Part shown: positions 18,093 through 26,330 of the stretch, piece by piece
Layout of the letters: each line of letters opens with the position of its first letter
Position numbering within the stretch: the first letter of the stretch is position 1
Assembly: GCA_903820505.1 (NCBI GenBank)
Contig: CAIJHQ010000014.1
Coordinates: 51,728 to 115,727 of the forward strand
Source: Candidatus Omnitrophota bacterium
Lineage (GTDB): Bacteria; Omnitrophota; Omnitrophia; Omnitrophales; Aquincolibacteriaceae
Length of the DNA stretch: 64,000 nucleotides
Direction of reading: 5' to 3'
Position numbers and translations under genes: made by a program
Notes under the pieces: generated by a model
What the model saw: only the letters and a program-made list of their open reading frames with translations
What the model was told of the DNA's origin: nothing
The model's database searches: none

Positions 18093-19121
18093 TCAGATCA
18101 CCGGACGCCGGGCCACGGGAGACGCGGGCTCTGCCGCTGTCCGGCTTTTTCCCGGATTCCCTCTTCCGGCATCCAGTTCGATTTTATCCAAAAGATCGAT
18201 CAGCGCGATGACCTTGCCGCGATCGATCAGGAACACCGTTCCCTCGCCTTCCCAAAAACCGTAATAGGCGTTCTCAAGGGGCACTTCATTCCCGAAGTGA
18301 AAGATCTCCGGCCTTGTCGCGAACTCCCGCTCGATCTTAATGCGGTCGTGAATGATAAAAAACCCGAGTTCCGCCTTGGACTTTTTGGTGTCATCCAGGA
18401 ATTTCTTGACGTAAAGTCCCTGGAGCCCCGCCAAAACGCGGTTCATATCCCGGGCGGAGATCTTTTCACCGAACCTCGCGAGCGGCTCCATCCAATACCA
18501 CTGCCCGCCGTCCTTCCTCCACTGATAACTCCTCGTACCCATCTCGGCGTAGACCATCTTTATTTCCCCGGCCGGCATGCGGAACACGCGCTTTTCACGG
18601 AAATTGTAAACGCTCTGGCTGAACACTTCTTTCATCTCGAGAGGCAACAGCATATATCCCCGTTCAGAATCCCACCGCGCGAAAACGGCGGACCCGAACG
18701 GCGCCTGGGAACCGATATACAACGTCTCCGCCTTTTTTTTGGGAACATCGACCCGGATCTCCATGGCGGGCTGCGCAAGGCCGTATTCATCCCATTCTTT
18801 TTCGCCGCGCAAACGGGGTTGACGGGACGCCATACGGACCGTGGCCGCGACCCCCTCGACGATCCTCGTGTCCGCCGGATAACGGATCGGGGATTCAAGG
18901 ACCCATTGTTCGCCCGCCTTGTTCAGGACCGTCTCGGTCTTGTGGACGCGGTCCAGGATCTCGATCCGGCCGATCGCGTCCCGGTCGTTGAAAAGAACGT
19001 TCCGGTTCACTTCGTCGGGAGAGATCAGCTGAAGCTGTTTTTCGAGTCCCGTCTGGTAAACGGCGATCCAGGTCACGACCGCGAAAAGAAAAATGAAGAG
19101 AAGCGTCCGTTCCAGTTTCAT
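18093..19121 (-). CDS. DUF4340-type exported protein
   Basis: A 342-residue protein with one N-terminal hydrophobic segment (residues about 5-24) followed by a mainly beta-rich region. The layout resembles DUF4340 proteins, which commonly accompany GldF/GldG-like ABC genes, and it begins four bases after the GldG-like gene. The segment WVLESPIRYPADTRIVEG fits the family repeat. No enzymatic motif is visible. It probably works at the inner membrane with the adjacent ABC system, with an unknown substrate. Confidence 0.7.
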   Translation of the reverse strand: MKLERTLLFIFLFAVVTWIAVYQTGLEKQLQLISPDEVNRNVLFNDRDAIGRIEILDRVHKTETVLNKAGEQWVLESPIRYPADTRIVEGVAATVRMASRQPRLRGEKEWDEYGLAQPAMEIRVDVPKKKAETLYIGSQAPFGSAVFARWDSERGYMLLPLEMKEVFSQSVYNFREKRVFRMPAGEIKMVYAEMGTRSYQWRKDGGQWYWMEPLARFGEKISARDMNRVLAGLQGLYVKKFLDDTKKSKAELGFFIIHDRIKIEREFATRPEIFHFGNEVPLENAYYGFWEGEGTVFLIDRGKVIALIDLLDKIELDAGRGNPGKSRTAAEPASPVARRPVI

Positions 19122-19125
19122 GGGT

Positions 19126-20484
19126 TCATGAGGTCTTGGACCGGACCATAAAGAAAAGCCCGGCGGTCACAAAGAAAAGGAGCGGATAGACCACCAGCAT
19201 GACGATCAGGAATTTCGTGCGCTTCGCGGTGTCGATCGAAAGGGGTTTGAAACGGAGTTCCGGGCGCGTCACGTCGACAAAACGGTCGTCCCGGCCGAGC
19301 CAGCGGATCATGTTCAGGCCGAGTTCCTTGTTGCCCGAAAGGGCCAGATACCCGTTCGACAGAAAATCGCTGTCCCCCACCACGACCATCCGCCCTTTGC
19401 CTCCGGACTTCTCTGCAGGTTCCACGCCGACGGCGATGGGAAGAGGCCCGGCCACATCCGTCCTGATGTCAAAGGCCGCGTTACCGTTCTCCAGGTTCTT
19501 GAAATCGACTTCCGCCCAGCTTCCGTCGCCCGTCATGGCGAGGGGCGTCACCGTCAGGTCCGGAGGGGCATCCACCGAGGGCTGGACCGTCCGCACCAAC
19601 GGAAAAAAACTTGCCTGTTTGAGGCCCCGCGCCACGGGATGGTTCGAAAAATACTGGCTCACGAGCGGCATCAGAAAATCCCCGCCGACGACGCGGCTCG
19701 CTTTGTCCACGACGACGTTCTCGCCGATCTCCACGCCGTAGATCCCGAAAAACCGCTGAAAGGAAGTTCCCGTCCCGGGGTCCATAGGATCGATCAGATA
19801 AAGCAGTCCCTTCCCGCCGGCAAAGGCCTTATCAAGGTCCGCCTGGTCCTCAGGCAGCAGGTCCCACCGCGGCCCGCCGACGATCACCACCTGGCAGGAA
19901 TCGGGAACATGGTCCCGCGCCAGCACGATCTCGTGGACCTTGGCGTTATACCCCTCCAGCATTTCGCGGAACTTTTGATAACCGTTCCCTTCCGTGCCGT
20001 AGATCTCCGCTTCCCCGTGCCCCGAAACGAAACAAACGTCGATGTCTTTTGGATGAAGCAGGCGCAGAAAGGCGTTCGCGAACCCTTCCTCGCTCGGCCT
20101 GAACAGCCTCTCTTCGCGGTTCTCGGAGCGGATGACGATGGTCGCCGGCTGCTGGACGTTGAACTTGCGCGCGATCTTCGGCCGGCGGATCGGGTCATAG
20201 AAATCGTAACGGAATTCCGGATGATACCGCTGGCATTCCCTCAAAAAGACCTCCACCCCCTGTCGCGACTCGTCCTCTCTGGAATAAAAAAGAAGGACCT
20301 CGATCCTTTTCCCCTTCAGGGCGTGCAGGACATCGACCGTTGACCGGGGGAGCGAATAGATCTTCTCGCGCGTCAGGTCCCAGCGGTAGCTGAAAGGATG
20401 GATCACCCAATAGGCCATGGCAAAGATCCCGAGAAGGATCACGACCCAGAACAAGAGCTGGAATTTCAAAAGGAATTGCCGCAT
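19126..20484 (-). CDS. GldG-like ABC-associated membrane protein
   Basis: A 452-residue protein with a helix near residues 7-30, a large periplasmic domain and a C-terminal helix near residues 425-448. SLPRSTVDVLHALKGKRIEV, DFYDP, YGTEGNGYQKFREML and VVVGDSDFLSNG match the GldG/uncharacterised ABC auxiliary family. I used the ATG at 20484, which overlaps the permease stop by one base (TGATG); the longer frame to 20820 lies wholly inside the permease gene. GldG is linked to gliding in Bacteroidota but homologues occur in many non-gliding bacteria. Confidence 0.8.
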   Translation of the reverse strand: MRQFLLKFQLLFWVVILLGIFAMAYWVIHPFSYRWDLTREKIYSLPRSTVDVLHALKGKRIEVLLFYSREDESRQGVEVFLRECQRYHPEFRYDFYDPIRRPKIARKFNVQQPATIVIRSENREERLFRPSEEGFANAFLRLLHPKDIDVCFVSGHGEAEIYGTEGNGYQKFREMLEGYNAKVHEIVLARDHVPDSCQVVIVGGPRWDLLPEDQADLDKAFAGGKGLLYLIDPMDPGTGTSFQRFFGIYGVEIGENVVVDKASRVVGGDFLMPLVSQYFSNHPVARGLKQASFFPLVRTVQPSVDAPPDLTVTPLAMTGDGSWAEVDFKNLENGNAAFDIRTDVAGPLPIAVGVEPAEKSGGKGRMVVVGDSDFLSNGYLALSGNKELGLNMIRWLGRDDRFVDVTRPELRFKPLSIDTAKRTKFLIVMLVVYPLLFFVTAGLFFMVRSKTS

Positions 20485-21260
20485 CAGTGCTTCCAGTTCC
20501 GCGTCTCGATCGACGCCAGCGTCAAGAAAAGGAAGTAGAGAAAGAAGAACACGAAGTACACCACGTTCTGCACGTCCAGGATCCCGACCGAGAAATCGCG
20601 GTAATGTTTCAGCGGGGACAGCGCCGCAAAAATATGCGCCCAAGGTCCGTCGCTGATATTCTCCACCCAGTCGAAGACCCAGAAAAGAAGCAGCACGCTC
20701 AGCGATCCGAGCGCGCTCACCACCGGGCTCCGGGTGAGGCTCGAAACGAAAGCCCCCGCCGCGAGATACGCGAGCCCCAGCAGCCAGAATCCCAGAAAAC
20801 CCGAAAGGACGGGACCCCAATCGAATTCTCCGCCGATCCAGCGGAACACGGCCAGATATCCGAAGAGAGGAAGCACCAGCAGCGCGAAGAACCCCAGAAG
20901 CCCCGCGTATTTCCCGGCCACGATCTCAAAATCAGAAAGCGGGTACGTGAAAAGAAGCTCCAGTGTTTCCTGCCGCCGTTCTTCCGCGAACGACCGCATC
21001 GTGAGCAGCGGCACAAGAAAAAGGACGAGGATGCTGCAGTTCGTGAAAAAAGAACCGAACACGAACTGCGTCTGATTGACCCCCGAGAGGCTCGCGAGCC
21101 CGAACTGCTGGGGATTCATGGAGACCTTCGTGTAACTCAACACCAGGATCATGAAAAAAACGCCGGTGAGAATGAAAAAAAGAGTTCCGATCAGCACGCC
21201 GAGCCAGGAATGGAAATAACCCGCGAACTCCTTTTGCGCGATAACGCAGATCTTTTTCAT
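20484..21260 (-). CDS. ABC-2-type permease, GldF-like
   Basis: A 258-residue inner-membrane protein with about six hydrophobic helices. Its N-terminus KKICVIAQKEFAGYFHSWLG and the block LLTMRSFAEERRQETLELL are typical of ABC-2 permeases of the GldF/NosY type. The start overlaps the ATPase gene by four bases. Confidence 0.85.
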   Translation of the reverse strand: MKKICVIAQKEFAGYFHSWLGVLIGTLFFILTGVFFMILVLSYTKVSMNPQQFGLASLSGVNQTQFVFGSFFTNCSILVLFLVPLLTMRSFAEERRQETLELLFTYPLSDFEIVAGKYAGLLGFFALLVLPLFGYLAVFRWIGGEFDWGPVLSGFLGFWLLGLAYLAAGAFVSSLTRSPVVSALGSLSVLLLFWVFDWVENISDGPWAHIFAALSPLKHYRDFSVGILDVQNVVYFVFFFLYFLFLTLASIETRNWKH

Positions 21261-22246
21261 GACGGGCCCTTCCACGCAAACCTTCCCTCATGGAGAAGGT
21301 GCAGAAAAATATCCTCCAGCGTAAGCTCCACCCTCTGGATCTCCACGAGCGGGATGTTCTGCTGGACGAAAAGCTGCGTGATCCGCGCCCGAAGGTCCTC
21401 ATCCTGCGTGGTCTCGAACACGAAACGCATTTCCTCGCCGGGCTCTTCCTTCATGCGCAGGGCTTCGATCCCGGGAAGCCCCTGGAGAAGCTTGATCGCG
21501 GCCTGCCGGTGGTCTTTTCCCTTCACCCGCACCGAGATCTCCCGGCGGTCCTTCAGGCAAGATTCCAGCTCTTTCACGGTCCCGCTCGCCAGGACTTTTC
21601 CCTGGTTGATCATCACGACGCGGCTGCAGACCATGGAAACTTCCGGCAAGATATGCGTGGAAAGGATGACCGCACGGTCTTTCCCCAACGTCCGGATCAG
21701 CCCGCGGATGTCGGCGATCTGCTTCGGGTCGAGCCCGCTCGTCGGTTCATCAAGAATAAGCACATGAGGGTCCCCGATCAGCGCCTGCGCGATCCCGACC
21801 CGCTGGCGGTAGCCTTTGGAAAGCCGGCCGATCAAGCGGTGCCCCACGTCCGTCAACCCGCAAAGCACCATTTTTTCCTGAACGTGGGCGCGGCGGCCTG
21901 CCGGCGGAACATCCTTGAGCTTCGCGACGTAATGGAGGAACTCTGACACGCGCATGTCCGGATAAAGCTTTACGGCCTCCGGCAGATAGCCCAGGGATTT
22001 TTTCGCTTTTTGCGGCTCCTTGGAAAGGTCGATCCCGCGGATCCAGACCTTGCCGCCCGACGGCGCGAAAAACCCGGCAAGGATACGCATGGCCGTCGTC
22101 TTCCCGGCACCGTTCGGTCCGAGGAACCCGACGATCTCCCCTTCGTCGATCTCCAGGGACACGTCATCCAGAGCGCGGAAAGAACCGTACTTTTTGCTGA
22201 CGTGCTCAAATCTTACGACATTGGAGGGGTTCGTTTCTTTCACCAT
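21257..22246 (-). CDS. ABC transporter ATP-binding protein, GldA-like
   Basis: A 329-residue ATPase. Walker A GPNGAGKTT is near residue 43, the signature LSKGYRQRV near 140 and Walker B VLILDEPTSGLD near 160; a C-terminal domain of about 100 residues follows, as in GldA/NatA-type exporters. The start MVKETNPSN lies 13 bases after the tyrS stop; the longer frame overlaps tyrS and is less likely. Its partners are the permease, the GldG-like protein and the DUF4340 protein downstream. Confidence 0.88.
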   Translation of the reverse strand: MVKETNPSNVVRFEHVSKKYGSFRALDDVSLEIDEGEIVGFLGPNGAGKTTAMRILAGFFAPSGGKVWIRGIDLSKEPQKAKKSLGYLPEAVKLYPDMRVSEFLHYVAKLKDVPPAGRRAHVQEKMVLCGLTDVGHRLIGRLSKGYRQRVGIAQALIGDPHVLILDEPTSGLDPKQIADIRGLIRTLGKDRAVILSTHILPEVSMVCSRVVMINQGKVLASGTVKELESCLKDRREISVRVKGKDHRQAAIKLLQGLPGIEALRMKEEPGEEMRFVFETTQDEDLRARITQLFVQQNIPLVEIQRVELTLEDIFLHLLHEGRFAWKGPS

Positions 22247-22259
22247 GGGCCGAAGAAAA

Positions 22260-23471
22260 TTAAATGGCTTCGATGCGGGCGAATTTCCGCTTGCCGCACT
22301 GCAGCACAAAAGGTTCATTAAGGGAAATGTTCATTTTGGGGTCCGAAACTTTTTCCTGGCCGATCCTGACCCCGCCCTGCTCGACCATCCGCCGTCCCTC
22401 TGATTTGCTGGCGACCAGTTTCGCCTCCACGAGGAGACTCACAATGTCGATCGTCTGCCGCGCGAGTTTCACGACGGGAACTTCATCGGGCAATCCCTTG
22501 TTCTTGAAGATCTCGTCGAACTCCTGGCGGGCCTGCGCCGCCGTACTTGGGGAATAAAAAAGTCCGACGATCCGCTCCGCAAGCTGCGCCTTCATCTCCC
22601 GCGGGTGGAGCTCGCCGTTCTTCAGACTTAGAAGAAGAATCTCGACGTCCGCTTTCGGCATCGCCGCCACGTACCGGTAATAGCGTTCCATCATTCCGTC
22701 CGAAAGCGACATGACCTTGCCGAACATTTCGCGCGGCGTGTCCTGGAGCGCGATGTGATTGTTCAGGCTTTTCGACATTTTCTGGACGCCGTCCGTGCCT
22801 TCGATGAGCGGCAGCGTCATGACGGCCTGCGGTTCCTGCCCGTCCAGTTTCTGCAGTTCGCGTCCCACGAGCAGATTGAACATCTGGTCCGTCCCGCCGA
22901 TCTCAAGGTCCGCGCGAACGACCACGGAATCATGCCCCTGGAGCAGCGGGTACAGGAATTCCACGAGCGCGATCGGATGGCCGGCCTTGTACCGCTTGCT
23001 GAAATCGTCGCGTTCCAGGATCCGCGCCACCGTGTACTGCGCCGTGAGCTTCAGGAAATCCTCGGGGCGCATTTTGCCGAGCCATTCGGAATTATAACGG
23101 ACCTCGGTTTTTTCCTTGTCCAGGATGCGGAAGACCTGTTCCTGGTAGGTCTTGGCGTTCTGCTTCACCTGCTCCTCGGTGAGCATGGGCCGCGTCTCGG
23201 ACTTTCCCGAAGGATCGCCGATCCGCGCGGTAAAGTCCCCGATAATGAAAACGACGAGATGCCCCAAGTCCTGCAACTGACGCAATTTGCGGAGAGGAAC
23301 GGTATGCCCTAGATGAAGGTCCGGAGACGAGGGATCGGCGCCATATTTGATCCGGAGAGGCGTCTTTTTTTTGGCGGCGGCCTCAAGTTTCGAAACAAGT
23401 TCCTTTTCGGAAATGAGATCGACGGTATTCTCTTTGAAAACCTCGACCTGTTCGGGGATGGGTTTGAACAT
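22260..23471 (-). CDS. tyrS: Tyrosyl-tRNA synthetase
   Basis: A 403-residue class I synthetase. HLGH is at residues 53-56, KMSKS near residue 230, and a C-terminal S4-like RNA-binding domain spans about residues 340-403 (LVASKSEGRRMVEQGGVRI). The tyrosine-site block GGTDQMFNLLVGRE is intact. It appears to be the first gene of the long co-directional block, with its own promoter upstream. Confidence 0.96.
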   Translation of the reverse strand: MFKPIPEQVEVFKENTVDLISEKELVSKLEAAAKKKTPLRIKYGADPSSPDLHLGHTVPLRKLRQLQDLGHLVVFIIGDFTARIGDPSGKSETRPMLTEEQVKQNAKTYQEQVFRILDKEKTEVRYNSEWLGKMRPEDFLKLTAQYTVARILERDDFSKRYKAGHPIALVEFLYPLLQGHDSVVVRADLEIGGTDQMFNLLVGRELQKLDGQEPQAVMTLPLIEGTDGVQKMSKSLNNHIALQDTPREMFGKVMSLSDGMMERYYRYVAAMPKADVEILLLSLKNGELHPREMKAQLAERIVGLFYSPSTAAQARQEFDEIFKNKGLPDEVPVVKLARQTIDIVSLLVEAKLVASKSEGRRMVEQGGVRIGQEKVSDPKMNISLNEPFVLQCGKRKFARIEAI

Positions 23472-23504
23472 TTCTCTGATGCTGCTCCCTATTTGATCCT
23501 ACGG

Positions 23505-23533
23505 ATTAACGGTACTAAGTCCTAGATTGACAA
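23505..23533 (-). promoter_or_regulatory. Probable tyrS promoter
   Basis: On the minus strand TTGTCA (23528-23533, five of six matches) and GTTAAT (23505-23510, four of six) are 17 bases apart, upstream of the ATG at 23471. No T-box leader is recognisable in the short leader. Confidence 0.4.
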
Positions 23534-23760
23534 GGGGTTAGCGACAGGGGGTATTGTAACCAGTAAAGCGGAAAGTTAAAAGTAAAAACTCGGGACTTCC
23601 CGGGGATTTTCCGTCTGTTCTGGAGGAATAGGCCGCGCGCAAGTCTTTGCGTGTTTACATCTTTGTCATTCCCGAGGATTTTTATCGGAAATCCATAACT
23701 TCTGGATGCCCGCTTAAAACATGCGGGCATGACAATACTTAAAAAACTTTTCCCGGCTAC
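23534..23760. other. Intergenic region between the giant gene and tyrS
   Basis: No gene is supported. The short minus-strand frame at 23515-23730 is largely a translation of the repeat at 23665-23733. The rest shows nothing I recognise. Confidence 0.6.
23665..23733. repeat. Intergenic palindromic element, possible terminator of the giant gene
   Basis: The 69-base element starts GTCATTCCCGA and ends ATGAC. It contains a hairpin with perfect 8-base arms, ATGCCCGC and GCGGGCAT, at 23706-23730, and a weaker one with TTCCCGA and TCGGAA. It shares its plan with the element inside ubiX at 3029-3095. It begins 28 bases after the stop of the giant frame, so it may also end that transcript. A run of six T residues on the transcribed strand lies before the hairpin, not after it. 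Confidence 0.65.
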
Positions 23761-25290
23761 TTAGGCCATTGTCGCGATAAGCGCCTGGGCCACGAATTCC
23801 TGGGCAAGCTTCATGATCTGGGTGATCACGAAAGAATTGTTCCCCTTGGCGTTTACGCCGGGCAAGCGCTCCGCCACGAATTTCTTGAGAAGCCCGGCCC
23901 TCTGCCCCGCGTCCGAAACGCCGTGGATAAGATCCGCCATGGATTTGAGCATGATCGCCAGAACGGAAGCCACCATCAGATCGCGGTCCCCGATGTTCTC
24001 CTTCTCTCCGAACGCGAAGTGAACGCCTTCGGTCAAACCGGAAAGCTCTTTGGAATCAAGATGGAGCGTTGCGATCCCGCCCTTGGTATCGGCCGCGAGC
24101 TTGTTGATGGCCTGCGCTTCGGTCTGCCCTTGCGCCGGCTGGACCACTTTGAGGATCTTGCCTTCGTTCAGGGCTTTCAGTAGGGCGCCGCGCTCGGCGG
24201 AGAATTCCGTAAGGCCGGCGTTCTTATTGGTCAGGGCACGTTCGATCTGCCGATAAAGATCCGGCGAACCCGTCGTGAAAAGGACCGGCCCTTCCTTTTG
24301 GCCCGCAAAAACGGCGTAAGTCTTCAGAAGGAAAAAGAGGGCGCGCGGATTTTCATGCATGAGTCTCGAAAAAATATCCGCCCCAAGGAAAACCTTGCCA
24401 CCAAGGTTTTCAACCGTCAGCACCGATGCCTTTGCGACCGCCAGTCCTTTGCCAACCGAATCCGGGATCACAAGAGACGCTTCAGGCGCGAGCAACCGGT
24501 CGAGAACATTTGTCTCCGAAGTATTCGCCATGGCGTCACTGACCCTCACGCCGAACACCTGCCGGAGCGCCCGCTCCACCGCTCCCCTTCCGCCCGCCGC
24601 CTCGATCTGTTCATGAATACGCATCGGAAGAATGTTGAAATAAAAATACCGGATCAATGTGATCCTCTCCGGCGTCATGATCTCTTCCGGTGTCCGCATC
24701 TCCGAGCGGCGGACCGGCCGAGAAATTTCTGGAGCATCCGGTTTCAAACGCATCTTCGAGCGGCCTGAGAGGGGGCTATAAGCGGCTGTGGTCATCACAT
24801 CGAGTTTTTCGTCCAGTGTCATCCTGTCCGTTGCAAGGTCTTCTACGCCAATCCCAATCTCCTTGATCGTTTGGACGAGCGTAGAGAACCCTTCGTCCTT
24901 CCCAAGCGATACGTGATACGCGGCGGTCATCACACGGAGCTTGTCGCTGAGCGCCACCGTGTCCGTCTTCAAGGTCTCCTTCCCGATCCCGAACACCTTA
25001 CAGATCTCATCGATCGTCCGGATAAACGTGAAGAACCCTTCGCCCTTCCCAAGCGATACGGCATACGCCGCAGTCATCACGCGCATCTTATCGCTGAGTG
25101 CCACCGCGTCCGTCTTCAGGGCTTCCTTCCCGATCCCGAATACCTCACAGATCTCATCGATCGTCCGGACAAACGCGGAGAAACCTTCGTCCTTCCCGAA
25201 CGATACCTGATATGCTGCCGTCATAATTCGAATCTTGTCGCTGAATGCCACCGCATCCGTCTTCAAGGTCTCCTTCCCGATCCCGAACAC
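23761..25290 (-). CDS. C-terminal part of the giant protein, downstream of an in-frame TAG
   Basis: This frame continues the giant gene in the same phase after the TAG at 25300-25302. Its first possible start is a GTG inside a repeat unit, with no ribosome site, so I do not regard it as an independent gene. It carries the last 49-residue repeats, two tags (RSKMR at 24748-24762 and RSEMR at 24694-24708) and a C-terminal domain of about 320 residues. That domain is helical with a conserved-looking middle (VFLGADIFSRLMHENPRALFFLLKTY); I do not recognise it. It ends in TAA at 23761. Either the stop is a natural truncation, a recent nonsense mutation, or a sequence error. Confidence 0.6.
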   Translation of the reverse strand: MFGIGKETLKTDAVAFSDKIRIMTAAYQVSFGKDEGFSAFVRTIDEICEVFGIGKEALKTDAVALSDKMRVMTAAYAVSLGKGEGFFTFIRTIDEICKVFGIGKETLKTDTVALSDKLRVMTAAYHVSLGKDEGFSTLVQTIKEIGIGVEDLATDRMTLDEKLDVMTTAAYSPLSGRSKMRLKPDAPEISRPVRRSEMRTPEEIMTPERITLIRYFYFNILPMRIHEQIEAAGGRGAVERALRQVFGVRVSDAMANTSETNVLDRLLAPEASLVIPDSVGKGLAVAKASVLTVENLGGKVFLGADIFSRLMHENPRALFFLLKTYAVFAGQKEGPVLFTTGSPDLYRQIERALTNKNAGLTEFSAERGALLKALNEGKILKVVQPAQGQTEAQAINKLAADTKGGIATLHLDSKELSGLTEGVHFAFGEKENIGDRDLMVASVLAIMLKSMADLIHGVSDAGQRAGLLKKFVAERLPGVNAKGNNSFVITQIMKLAQEFVAQALIATMA

Positions 25291-26330
25291 CTCGCAGATC
25301 TATTCGATCGTCCGGACAAACGCAGAGAACCCTTCACCCTTTCTACGGGTCACAAAATACGCAGCGGTCATCATGCGAATCTTGTCGCTAAGTTCCACCG
25401 CGTCCGTCTGCAAGGTCTCCTTCCCGATCCCGAACACCTTACAGATCTCATCGATCGTCCGAACGAACGAGGAGACCCCTTCGTCCTTGCCAAGCGATAC
25501 CTGAGATGCGGCAGTCATCACACGGAGCTTGTCGCCTAACTCAATATCCCCGCTCTTAAGAGAATCTTTCCCGATCCCGAACACCTTACAGATCTCATCG
25601 ATCGTCCGGACAAACGCGGAGAACCCTTCGTCCTTCCCGGGCGATACCCCGTACGCCACCGTCATCACGCGGAGCTTGTCGCTGAGTGCCACCGCATCCG
25701 TCTTCAAGGTCTCCTTCCCGATCCCGAACACCTCGTAGATCTTTTCGATCGTTTGGACGAACGTAGAGAACCCTTCACCCGTTCCACGCGACACGTAATA
25801 CGCAGCGGTCATCACACGAATCTTGTCGCTGAGCGCCACCGCGTCCGTCTTCAAGGTCTCCTTCCCGATCCCGAATACCTTACAGATCTCATCGATCGTT
25901 CGGACGAACGTAGAGAACCCTTCGCCCTTCCCAAGCGACACGACATACGCCACGGTCATCACACGAATCTTGTCGCTAAGTTCCACCGCGTCCGTCTGCA
26001 AAGCCTTCTTCCCGATCCCGAATACCTTACAGATCTCATCGATCGTTCGGACAAATGTCGAAAAACCATCACCCTTCCTACGCGATACGGCATACGCCGC
26101 GGTCATCACGCGCATCTTATCGCTGAGCGCCACCGCGTCCGTCTTCAGGGCTTCCTTCCCGATCCCAAACACCTCACAGATCTCATCGATCATCCGGACG
26201 AACGTGGAGAACCCTTCATTCTTTGCAAATGTTAAGTAATAAACCGCGGCCATCAAACTGGATTTGTCGCTGAACTCCATGCCCCTGATCGTTTCCGGCG
26301 TAAAGCCAAAATATATTTCGCTCGTTTCCA
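24780..26330 (-). repeat. Tandem 49-residue repeat array (147-base period)
   Basis: Nine near-identical units of exactly 147 bases, flanked by one degenerate unit at each end. The unit reads approximately F-V-R-T-I-D-E-I-C-K-V-F-G-I-G-K, E-T-L-K-T-D-A-V-A-L-S-D-K, then I-R-V-M-T-A-A-Y-x-V-S-x-G-K and x-E-G-F-S-x. The CAGATC landmark recurs at 25001, 25148, 25295, 25442 and 25589. Units look like two or three short helices, suggesting a helical solenoid, which is inference. The seventh intact unit contains the TAG. Confidence 0.9.

Noticed and set aside
20485..20820. N-terminal extension of the GldG-like protein
   Set aside because: This part lies within the permease gene and reads as arginine/glycine-rich shadow sequence; the ATG overlapping the permease stop gives the family N-terminus.
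23515..23730. Small minus-strand open frame between tyrS and the giant gene
   Set aside because: Much of it is a translation of the palindromic element and it overlaps the tyrS promoter; there is no ribosome site.
25290..25302. Genetic recoding of TAG as sense
   Set aside because: mqnA and the receiver gene end normally with TAG, so a genome-wide reassignment is unlikely; a local event or an error is simpler.
24870..26220. Regular 147-base repeats as a CRISPR or satellite array
   Set aside because: The period is a multiple of three, the frame is open through all units but one, and there are no short repeats with unique spacers.
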